Below the pieces are notes generated by a model that worked only from the letters and a program-made list of their open reading frames with translations, had not been told where the DNA came from and made no database searches. From Siphonodentalium dalli (Eukaryota; Mollusca; Scaphopoda; Gadilida; Siphonodentaliidae), in contig CP136061.1 of NCBI GenBank assembly GCA_032622095.1, positions 81,628,324-81,692,323 of the forward strand: a DNA stretch of 64,000 bases, in the 5' to 3' direction. Position 1 is the first letter of the stretch. Each line of letters opens with the position of its first letter. Both the position numbers and the translations under genes were made by a program. Below, one piece after another: positions 11,070-21,342 of this stretch.

Positions 11070-11475
11070 ATGGCTCATTCGAGCTTCCAAATGTTAATTT
11101 TGTCTTCGTAATCTGGAAGGAGGTATACGATAGGTTGACAGATACACTATTTTTTATATACTGGCTTCAGTTCAGAGGCTCTGAAAAATACTTGACATGG
11201 TCATCACAGCCATTTTCCAGCTGCTTTAAATTTCAGAAGTGAAACAAACGCTCTTTATGTTTACCATATCAGGAATAGACTAACACGAAACACTCTTTTC
11301 TGTTCCAAGGTGTTCAAAGTTGCATTTTTATGACTTCGAAGAGTCTTTCTGTGACATATAATGTCCGTGTGGAAAGGTAGTTCAAGTATATGTCGACCTA
11401 TTTTGTTACCTGGAGAAATTCAAAGCAAATATAATTAAGTGTATTTTGGAGCGCAAACTGCCAAGTAGCTGTACT
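11070..11475. repeat. Dispersed repeat, copy 2 (uninterrupted)
   Basis: Aligns with 5028-5735 without the MITE insertion. See that entry for the shared blocks. Confidence 0.8.
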
Positions 11476-12110
11476 ATTAGGGATCATTATATGGTGTACA
11501 GTTTAAAACTTTGTACGTAATTGTGACTAATTGCTCTTTGACCCAGCTGTATTCTGTCGGACGTGCTAATGGACTGAATACATATGTCAATGCCGCCTCT
11601 CACCAAATGTCAGGTTTATAATTCCGGTAGCCATGTTGGTGGCCATCTTGGGCGTGAAGTTTCAATTCTGTCCTATTCAGTTAGCTTTATGTCTTAGCTT
11701 TGCAATAATATATATATATATGTGTATACATTTGTCAAGATTTTCTCTTAATAATTAGTATCAAACTGACTTATAGTGTCTCGTCTTAAAAACGATGGCA
11801 ATGTTGGACGCAATCTTGTCTCGTGTGTGTACGGCCACGTTTGTTTACGTGTCGAGGGACATAATATGAAAGAAAATGAGTGCGTGAAGTTAAGACCTGT
11901 GGTCGGGGGTGCAGGAGTGCCATATCAGATCCCAGACTATATATTATAGTTGTGTGTTCATCGCCGTTGCGTGACATTTTTATCACTGATGACGTCATCA
12001 ATGAAATCGTCATATTGTTTTGCTACCAGTGGATATAGTATTCAAATACACCACCTGTTAAAATACAATAACAATGACATCACTAATGATCACTTATATG
12101 GGATATAGAG
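11476..12110. other. Unassigned spacer
   Basis: AT-rich sequence with a short TA/TG microsatellite near 11706-11730. No TIRs, arrays or recognisable coding sequence are seen. Confidence 0.45.
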
Positions 12111-12111
12111 G

Positions 12112-12445
12112 ATCTCACATGAGTTTCTATTTTATACGGAATTTATCAACCGAGTTCACTAAATTCGATTTGAGCCGAGGTTTACCGAGGCTCAAATAGA
12201 ATTTAGAGGACGAGGTTGATAAATTACGTATAAAATAGGACGAATGTGATATACCTTTTATCACATGATCAAATAAACCCGAAGCAACGCGAAATATTCA
12301 TCGAAAACAACAATCATAAACTACAGCGATCGCAGGTTATTTGAAGAACGCCGTGACGTCATCGCACGCGCTGATATTAAACGTGTCTATTACCGATAAT
12401 TATGAAACTGCTTTTATGGCCAAATTATGTGATAAATCAGTTTTC
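12112..12445. repeat. Dispersed repeat with fold-back head, copy 1
   Basis: A fold-back of about 70-bp arms (ATAAATTACGTATAAAATAG near 12222 pairing back to about 12140) is followed by about 190 bp of unique sequence containing GACGTCATCGCACGCGCTGA. The complete stretch reappears in reverse orientation at 58085-58405. Confidence 0.85.
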
Positions 12446-12583
12446 CCCACCCATTATTAATCGGAAATAAATGGTAACCGAGTATAAGGCTAAACTTTGA
12501 CCCGGTAGGTTCAATAGACAATAGACCCAAAATATTTGCTGTTAACATCATTATTCCTGATCAGTACATATTAGGGGGTAGGG

Positions 12584-13980
12584 TTCTCTATTCCGAAGGT
12601 TCATTATTCCGAAGGTTCGCTATTCCGAAGGTTCATTATTCCGAAGGTTCCCTATTCCGAAGGTTCATTATTCCGAAGGTTCGCTATTCCGAAGGTTTTC
12701 TATTCTGGGCGTATTTAACCAGAAATGAATCAAAATTTGCACCCCACCACAAAAAACACACGAGGAATTAAAAATACGATTACGCTAGTATTCATATATA
12801 GTACATTTATACATCCACTTCTAATTCCCAACTTGTCCTAGATATCTGTTAGTAATAGCAAGAAAAGAGTATCAGTTTATCGTTCATTATGAAAAGTTAA
12901 AAACACGATGACTGAAATAAACTACATGTAAGAGATATAGTTTTTCCGAACTGGCAATCTGTATTTGAAAAAAAAAAACATCAACATTCAAGGCCCACTT
13001 AATTTTCGAACCCCCAGATCACATATATAAAATATATGCCACTATATATACCATTTGAAATATGAAGCTCTCTAACACTGTATTATCAGCTTATCCGGTG
13101 TAATAAACTGTGAACATGTTGTTTTTGTTGAGTTAACGCAGTGTTATAACGACTTGTTTTTGTGCTTAAGGTTCATATGGTTTTGTTGCGCAAAGTAAAG
13201 TGTATTATTTTCAATGGAGGGGGGTAACTCTATATTTTAAAGATAATGTTATTCCCCTTCAATTGAAAATACATTAGGTTGAATTATGTTGCATTCTGAG
13301 AGCCATGACATAAACGGGGGAATCTTTTTATGATTTAAGATGTTTTCTATTTCTGAAGGGGCATCTTCTGATACAGACGTTTGGAATGGTGATGAACTAT
13401 ATATAGTGTTTTAATCATATTTTATGGCACTATAAAAAATAGCCGATGACTCGAAAATTAAGTGGGCCTTACAATTCAATACAAATTCACAATTGCAGTT
13501 AGGTTCAACTCATACCCGTCTATTCAACGACATTCTGCTTCGCAGTATTCATTAAGAGTTATAGTCCCGCTGTTTTAATCCCGCTTTTAGCTGGCGTATT
13601 GTTGCCTGTAAGATTATTGAGATAAAACGCCATACGCGATGACATTAAATCGCATGGAAAGAGCAATTGTGTGGGCTGCCTAACGTGAATATTTATTGGA
13701 AAATAACATCATACACGTAATGACATTAAATCTCAAGGAAACCCGCGAAAAAAGAAAAAATAACATTTATTGTTTCAATGTTTTAAGTTATTTCCTTCAT
13801 AAAAAAGAGTCTTCGTGATAAAGAACCCTCTCAATACTTGAATATAGAATTAACCTTTAAAAAAAAAAATCTTCGGAATAGCGAACCTTCGGAATAGAGA
13901 ACATTCGGAATAGCGAACATTCGGAGTAATGAACCTTCGGAATAGTGAACCTTCGGAATAGCGAACCTTCGGAATAGAGA
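12584..13980. mobile_element. Element whose inverted ends are 16-bp tandem arrays
   Basis: The left end (12584-12711) is about eight copies of the 16-mer TTCCGAAGGTTCATTA and variants. The right end (13871-13980) is about seven copies of the complement. The ends therefore form a TIR made of minisatellite. The 1.16 kb inside holds another MITE (12989-13470) and no gene. Confidence 0.85.
12989..13470. mobile_element. MITE with AAGGCCCACTTAATTTTCGA ends
   Basis: A perfect 20-bp TIR, AAGGCCCACTTAATTTTCGA at 12989 and its complement ending at 13470, bounds a 482-bp non-coding element. It is nested in the 16-bp-array element. A related, larger copy in reverse orientation occupies 58029-59243. Confidence 0.9.
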
Positions 13981-14599
13981 CATGTTCCCCATATTAGGGT
14001 ACATGGAAATGCCAAAGAAGTTAAGTAGTGGGGGATTGCACGAGTGGTCCTACCAGCTCATGAACTACTATCAAATGTGTATATAATAATTATTGGACAT
14101 TATACTATACCCTTGCAGGAAACATTGTTACTCCACAAGATGGCTGTCAAAATGACGAGCGGAGTTGGAAAATAGATATTTTTCACCCATACCTTCCTGA
14201 TATTTTTTACTGTTTTAAATTTTGGATAGTTTCTCTAATATTTATATCACATAATTATTTATTTGAGTGATGTAGTTGTTGTTTCTCTGCATGGTCGATA
14301 ATGTGATCTTCAAAGGGAACCTGTACACTAAATCCGACTCGAGTCAAAAACTCATTTTCATTATAATTACCATATTGTTTACATCGTTCATAGAGCAGAT
14401 GAGTGTATTTTGCACTCATCTATGGCTTAAATTCATGCAATTGTTGTATTTATTATGTTGAGTATCTTGATACATTTTACCGAAAATGATCAGTAGTAAT
14501 GAATGATGTCACCGCTGTATAAACAGTATATATATATAATTGGCATTCAATAATGAATTGACGTATGCTTATGCATTCTCTTTCCATTTAATTTATGCC
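13981..14599. other. Unassigned AT-rich spacer
   Basis: No supported feature. One 61-residue plus-strand open frame near 14276 is AT-rich and hydrophobic, and shows no recognisable motif. Confidence 0.4.
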
Positions 14600-15150
14600 C
14601 GTCCCTCTCGCCACCGGACGATCCTTGCAATGATGTGCGCTACCAGCGTAAACATGTTTAAAACGTTATGCCCTGGCAGCGCTAACAATTATACATATCT
14701 GATCATCATAGCCTGAAATCCGCTGGCATCGCTAATATTATTAATAAAATGTTTCATTACCCATCCCTTAACTAAAACTATTTCCGATTGGTCAAAAGCC
14801 GCCACGTGATAATCCGGGGAAAAGTCATATTGGACTCCCGAATGTCATATTGGACTCCCAAGTGTGCAATATCACTTTTTTTATCGGGACTCTGTGACGT
14901 CACGAATTAACTATTGCGAAAGGAATCGGTGAAATTGTGATGCGCGCTCAACACTGGTGGATTTAGAGACGTTTCGCTTCCGCATTGAGTTTTTTTTTCA
15001 TTTCCGTGTTTACTGTTCCAAACCATGCTTTCTGATGATCAAAATACAGTCTTTTATAGAGAATTAAGTGCCGACAAATACCAAAAATAACCACAAAAGT
15101 TTTATTCCCAAAATTTAGATAAACATACAGATGGATAATAAAAATGTCAT

Positions 15151-15297
15151 TATACAATGTTGTGCACAGTATGAGTTTTTCTCGTACTCGTCCAGGTTGT
15201 GGTGAAAAGTCATATCGGACTCGACACGCCAATATGACTTTTCACCACAACCTGGACGAGTACAAGAAAAATACATACTGTACACAACATTGTATAA
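15151..15297. repeat. Fold-back, arms about 65 bp
   Basis: The arm containing CCAGGTTGTGGTGAAAAGTC (about 15194) pairs with its complement at about 15232-15260. Outer bases TATACAATGTTGT and ACAACATTGTATA also pair. The loop is about 16 bases. Confidence 0.9.
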
Positions 15298-15489
15298 TAA
15301 CTTTATAATATACTACCATGCAAATATGTTTAATAAAAAATCACTTCTTCTGGGGAAAAAACGCTGTTTTAAATCACTTCTTCGGGGGGGGGGACGCTCT
15401 TTAAAAAAGAATCTTTAAAATGTTAACACTGTTAGCGGCGCCAACAGACGGAGATCCGATCTCAAGCTATACAGATTGGATCTTGGTAT

Positions 15490-18400
15490 TACTGCCATGA
15501 CCGAACATTTTAAACAGGTTTATACGCTGATAGAACATACCATCTCATATATATTTTACATACCATTGTAAGGATCGGGTGTTAGCGCTGCCATGGCCTA
15601 ACATTTTAAACAGGTTTACGCTGGTAGAACATACCATTGTAAGGATCAGGTGTTAGCGCTGCCAGGGCCTAACATTTTAAACAGGTTTACGCTGGTAGCG
15701 CATAACATTGTAAGGATCGGGTGTTAGCGTTGCCAGGGTCTAACATTTTAAACAGGTTTACGCTGGTAGCGCATAACATTGTAAGGATCTGGTGTTAACG
15801 CTGCAGTGGTATAACATTTTAAACAGGTTTACGCTGGCAGAACATACCATTGTAAGGACCGGGTGTTATTACTGACAGGGCCTAACATTTTAAACAGGTT
15901 TACGCTGGTAGAACATAACATTGTAAGGATCGGGTGTTAGCGCTGCCAGGGTCTAACATTTTTAACAGGTTTATGCTGGTAGCGCATAACATTGTAAGGA
16001 CCGGGTGTTATTACTGACAGGGCCTAACATTTTAACAGGTTTACGCTGGTAGCGCATAACATTGTAAGGATCGGGTGTTACCGCTGCCAGGTTCTAACAT
16101 TTTAAACAGGTTTACGCTGGTAGAACATACCATTGTAAGGGTCGGGTGTTAGCGCTGCCATGGACTAACATTTCAAACAGGTTTACGCTGGTAGAACATA
16201 CCATTGTAAGAATCTGGTGGTATTACTGCCATGGCCTAACATTTTAAACAGGTTTACGCTGGTAGAACATACCATTGTAAGGATCGGGTGTTAGCGCTGC
16301 CATGGTCTAACATTTTAAACAGGTTTACGCTGGTAGAACATACCATTGTAAGGGTCGGGTGTTAGCGCTGCCAGGGTCTAACATTTTAAACAGGTTTACG
16401 CTGGTAGAACATACCATTGTCAGGATCGGGTGTTATTACTGCCAGGGCCTAACATTTTAAACAGGTTTACGCTGGTAGAACATACCATTGTAAGGATCGG
16501 GTGTTATTACTGCCAGGGCCTAACATTTTAAACAGGTTTACGCTGGTAGAACATACCATTGTAAGGATCGCGTGTTATTACTGCCAGGGCCTAACATTTT
16601 AACAGGTTTACGCTGGTAGAACATACCATTGTAAGGACCGGGTGTTATTACTGCCAGGGCCTAACATTTTAAACAGGTTTACGCTGGTAGAACATACCAT
16701 TGTAAGGGTCGGTTGTTATTACTGCCATGGCCTAACATTTTAAACAGGTTTACGCTGGTAGAACATACCATTGTAAGGGTCGGGTGTTAGCGCTGCCATG
16801 GACTAACATTTCAAACAGGTTTACGCTGGTAGAACATACCATTGTAAGGATCGGGTGTTACCGCTGCCAGGTTCTAACATTTTAAACAGGTTTACGCTGG
16901 TAGAACATACCATTGTAAGGATCGGGTGTTATTACTGCCAGGGCCTAACATTTTAAACAGGTTTACGCTGGTAGAACATACCATTGTAAGGGTCGGGTGT
17001 TAGCGCTGCCATGGACTAACATTTCAAACAGGTTTACGCTGGTAGAACATACCATTGTAAGAATCTGGTGTTATTACTGCCATGGACTAACATTTTAAAC
17101 AGGTTTACGCTGGTAGAACATACCATTGTAAGAATCTGGTGTTATTACTGCCATGGCCTAACATTTTAAACAGGTTTACGCTGGTAGAACATACAATTGT
17201 AAGAATCTGGTGTTATTACTGCCATGGCCTAACATTTTAAACAGGTTTACGCTGGTAGAACATACCATTGTACGGATCGGGTGTTAGCGCTGCCAGTGTC
17301 TAACATTTTAAACAGGTTTACGCTGGTAGAACATACCATTGTAAGGATCGGGTGTTAGCGCTGCCAGGGCCTAACATTTTAAACAGGTTTACGCTGGTAG
17401 AACATACCATTGTAAGGATCGGGTGTTAGCGCTGCCAGGGCCTAACATTTTAAACAGGTTTACGCTGGTAGAACATACCATTGTAAGGATCGGGTGTTAG
17501 CGCTGCCATGGCCTATCATTTTAAACAGGTTTACGCTGGTAGAACATACCATTGTAAGGATCGGGTGTTAGCGCTGCCAGGGTCTAACATTTTAAACAGG
17601 TTTACGCTGGTAGAACATACCATTGTAAGGATCGGGTGTTAACGCTGCCAGGGTCTAACGTTTTAAACAGGTTTACGCTGGTAGAACATACCATTGTAAG
17701 GATCGGGTGTTAGCGATACCAGGGTCTAACATTTTAAATAGGTTTACGCTGGTAGAACATACCATTGTAAGGATCGGGTGTTAGCGATGCCAGGGTCTAA
17801 CATTTTAAACAGGTTTACGTTGGTAGAACATAACATTGTAAGGATCGGGTGTTAGCGCTGCCAGGGTCTAACATTTTAAACAGGTTTACGCTGGTAGAAC
17901 ATACCATTGTAAGGATCGGGTGTTAGCGCTGCCAGGGTCTAACATTTTAAACAGGTTTACGCTGGTAGAACATACCATTGTAAGAATCTGGTGTTATTAC
18001 TGCCATGGCCTAACATTTTAAACAGGTTTACGCTGGTAGAACATACAATTGTAAGAATCTGGTGTTATTACTGCCATGGCCTAACATTTTAAACAGGGTT
18101 ACGCTGGTAGAACATACCATTGTAAGGATCGGGTGTTAGCGCTGCCAGGGCCTAACATTTTAAACAGGTTTACGCTGGTAGAACATACCATTGTAAGGAT
18201 CGGGTGTTAACGCTGCCAGGGTCTAACGTTTTAAACAGGTTTACGCTGGTAGAACATACCATTGTAAGGATCGGGTGTTAGCGATACCAGGGTCTAACAT
18301 TTTAAATAGGTTTACGCTGGTAGAACATACCATTGTAAGGATCGGGTGTTAGCGCTGCCATGGCCTAACATTTTAAACAGGTTTACGCTGGTAGAACATA

Positions 18401-19418
18401 CCATTGTAAGGATCGGGTGTTAGCGCTGCCATGGCCTAACATCTTAAACAGGTTTACGCTGGTAGAACATACCATTGTAAGGATCGGGTGTTAGCGTTGC
18501 CAGGGTCTAACATTTTAAACAGGTTTACGCTGGTAGAACATACCATTGTAAGGATCGGGTGTTAGCGCTGCCAGGGTCTAACATTTTAAACAGGTTTACG
18601 CTGGTAGAACATACCATTGTAAGGATCGGGTGTTAACGCTGCCAGGGTCTAACGTTTTAAACAGGTTTACGCTGGTAGAACATACCATTGTAAGGATCGG
18701 GTGTTAGCGATGCCAGGGCCTTACATTTTAAACAGGTTTACGCTGGTAGAACATACCATTGTAAGGATCGGGTGTTAGGCTGCCAGGGTATAACATTTTA
18801 AACAGGTTTACGCTGGTAGAACATACCATTGTAAGGATCGGGTGTTAGCGATGCCAGGGCCTTACATTTTAAACAGGTTTACGCTGGTAGAACATACCAT
18901 TGTAAGGATCGGGTGTTAACGCTGCCAGGGTCTAACGTTTTAAACAGGTTTACGCTGGTGGCACATACCATTGTAAGGATCGGGTGTTAGCGCTGCCATG
19001 GCCTAACATTTTAAACAGGTTTACGCTGGTAGCGCATAACATTGTAAGGATCGGGTGTTAGCGCTGCCAGGGTCTAACATTTTAAACAGGTTTACGCTGG
19101 TAGAACATACCATTGTAAGGATCGGGTGTTAGCGCTGCCAGGGCCTAACATTTTAAACAGGTTTATGCTGGTAGCGCATAACATTGTAAGGACCGGGTGT
19201 TATTACTGACAGGGCCTAACATTTTAACAGGTTTACGCTGGTAGCGCATAACATTGTAAGGATCGGGTGTTAGCGCTGCCAGTGTCTAACATTTTATACA
19301 GGTTTACGCTGGTAGAACATACCATTGTAAGGATCGGGTGTCAGAGCTGCCAGGGCCTAACATTTTAAACAGGTTTTACGCTGGTAGCGTTTAACATTGT
19401 AAGGACCGGGTGCTCTCG
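15490..19418. repeat. 71-bp satellite, about 55 copies
   Basis: The unit contains ACAGGTTTACGCTGGTAG, AACATACCATTGTAAGGATC and GGGTGTTAGCGCTGCCAGGG, with period 71 (for example 17341 to 17412). Units differ at a few positions (GCGCTGCC versus ATTACTGCC, AGAACATACC versus AGCGCATAAC), and runs of variants recur, showing block duplication. First copies are the most degenerate. Confidence 0.97.
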
Positions 19419-19545
19419 TTGTGCGTTCCATGTTGGTTGTGGTTTGTCGATGGACGACCCATCCCTCTCTTCATTTTTGGGAAGTATATATGCAACACTG
19501 GTGTAAAATGATATATACTGAATCGGTATAGTTTAATGAGCAATT

Positions 19546-19631
19546 ATCGGCGATCAACATTAATATAGCTGAATTGCATGGTAATCGTATCGGCGATCAA
19601 CATTAATATAGCTGAATTGCATGGTAATTGT
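19546..19631. repeat. 43-bp tandem duplication
   Basis: ATCGGCGATCAACATTAATA and the following 23 bases occur at 19546 and again at 19589. Confidence 0.9.
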
Positions 19632-19714
19632 AGCATGATATCGTGTAATAAGACATCCGGTATCTCTCAAACCTCACTCAGCATCTCGTTCATCTGCGAG
19701 GGTTTTTCCGTCGT

Positions 19715-19890
19715 CCGGTTCTCGCACGCGTTTCGCCTCAAGAGGCCGAAATGTCAAAGTTTTACTCCCCCCAGCGGCCGGTTGTCGGTGCCCGGCTTTT
19801 CGCCTTTAGAGGCCGAAATGTCAATTCTTACCACCACCATCGGACGGTTCTCGTTGCCCGACTTTTCGCCTTGGAGGCCAAACTTTCCAA
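19715..19890. repeat. Degenerate tandem repeat of about 63 bp, 3 copies
   Basis: Variants of CCGGTTCTCG...TTTTCGCCT...GAGGCCGAAATGTC recur three times. The block is GC-richer than its surroundings and open in plus frames, but the predicted peptide is not recognised. Confidence 0.65.
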
Positions 19891-20164
19891 TCGACAGTCA
19901 AATTCAACGCGGTGGAATACCCATTCAAATTCCGCTGTAATTTCAGTCGAAAATTACAAACAAATAATAACACCGAAATCCTGGGTGTGTTTTTGCACGA
20001 ACCATGCGACAATGACCAATTCAGCCGAAATATATATATAACCATAATGGCTGTTTAACGTGTGTAAATGCAACAAAGAGTATATATAAAGGGAGGACGG
20101 GATGCGACCACACGCGTGTGATCTGGGCCGGCTTTGCGGAATTTGTCCCACTTTCGAATGGTTT

Positions 20165-20640
20165 GTTATCTATATATAGTGCGGAAGAGACACTTAATGA
20201 CATATTATGGACTTGTTCGGTAAGAGGAACCGATGAGTTAGTATTCAGGCACTATGGCAATAAGAGGAATGTAGCATTCTATTATAACACCGCCGAATAT
20301 CTCAAACAAATCGACGGTACCACTCCAAAAACACATCGTCAGAACTGCGCTGAATTGTAAATATTTACATCTCGATTCAGGACGCAACTATCGGCGCTAA
20401 ACTAACGAAAACGATTTCGTCATCAAGAGTCACTGTATTTAATTAATATGTAAGAATGACGATGTGTGTTGTCAATTTGGATATAATATTTGTAAAAAAT
20501 AGCTACTTTTAGCAAGATATTTCTCCATTTATATCTGATCACCCTACCGGAGTGTTTCATCACCCTACCGGAGTGTTTCATCACCCTACCGGAGTGTTTC
20601 ATCACCCTACCGGAGTGTTTCACATCACTTTAATGATTCT
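20165..20640. mobile_element. Helitron-like dispersed repeat, copy with short open frame
   Basis: The segment matches, in reverse orientation, 39425-39860. Its last 200 bp also matches the 3' part of the putative Helitron ending at 31947 (shared: TAAGAAT, ATTTGGATATAA, GTTTCACATCACTTTAA). Plus-strand 20118-20360 is an 80-residue open frame whose middle (VRGTDELVFRHYGNKRNVAF) is partly conserved in the 39.7 kb copy. The protein is not recognised. It may be a captured gene fragment. Confidence 0.55.
20537..20621. repeat. 21-bp minisatellite, 4 copies
   Basis: ATCACCCTACCGGAGTGTTT plus C is repeated four times inside the Helitron-like repeat. The relatives at 31.9 and 39.5 kb have only one related unit. 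Confidence 0.93.
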
Positions 20641-21288
20641 CGGTCCGATTCGACACTAAATAATTAAGAATGTAAAAGCAAATTGCCGCTTTATAATACC
20701 ATGCAGTTAAAAGATATTATGAAAAATACTTGCGATCACCACAGGGGCATGTGGTTGAAACGAGTAAAAATATAAATAAAAAAATTATTAAATTTAAAAC
20801 GAGCGAGTCACTTTAAAAAATGTATTGCTATAGATATCTTACGTTACATATGTATAACGATGCGTTTTTTTAAATGTGGGGCACTCTTTTTATATTTAAA
20901 TATTCTTTTATTTATATGTTTACTGGTTTTATCGACCCACCCCTGTGATCACATGCACCGGCGTTGGGCAACTCCACAAAACCACCCATAATTAATACGT
21001 CGAAAATGATCACAAAAGCTCAGAATTGAGAGATTTGGCTGAAAAATTCAAAACCTGTGAAACCTTCCTCTTTTAAAATAGTTTTAATGTCTGGACATCA
21101 ACACCTCCTATTAATGGGCACATGAGTACGATATAATTATTTTCTGGACCAGATTATAGAAAATATATTATACGTATATGGTGGTTTTATGATGCCAAAT
21201 CGAACAAGGCAAACACCCCCTGCCGCTGAGTTCTTATATAGAACATGTAGTCACGTCCCTGGTAGAAATTCTGGCTGCACTCAAATCT
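20641..21288. other. Downstream flank and likely 3' UTR of the complete FABP gene
   Basis: Read on the minus strand, this follows the FABP stop codon at 21289. A candidate poly(A) signal lies at 20907-20912. No repeats of note. Confidence 0.45.
20907..20912 (-). promoter_or_regulatory. Candidate polyadenylation signal AATAAA for the FABP gene
   Basis: AATAAA on the minus strand lies about 380 bases after the FABP stop. AATAAA is common by chance in such AT-rich DNA, so this is tentative. Confidence 0.3.
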
Positions 21289-21342
21289 TCATTCCACTTT
21301 CTTGAAGATTCTCTTACACACAACATCCCCAATATACATAGT
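21289..21342 (-). CDS. FABP gene exon 4
   Basis: Acceptor TTTTTTCAG precedes 21342. The 54-nt exon encodes TMYIGDVVCKRIFKKVE and a TGA stop. The C-R-F spacing matches the C-terminal strand of FABPs. The acceptor with its pyrimidine tract and the first bases of the exon are repeated at 19-bp intervals in the intron. Confidence 0.92.
   Translation of the reverse strand, partial: TMYIGDVVCKRIFKKVE

Larger units (their letters stand above)
14600..19420. mobile_element. Inverted-repeat element with one arm expanded into a 71-bp satellite
   Basis: One unit of the 71-bp satellite occurs in reverse orientation at about 14621-14690 (CTACCAGCGTAAAC, CCTGGCAGCGCTAAC). It faces the long forward array at 15490-19418. 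The 0.8 kb between contains a strong fold-back (15151-15297). The simplest reading is a TIR element whose right arm was amplified in tandem. Confidence 0.6.
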
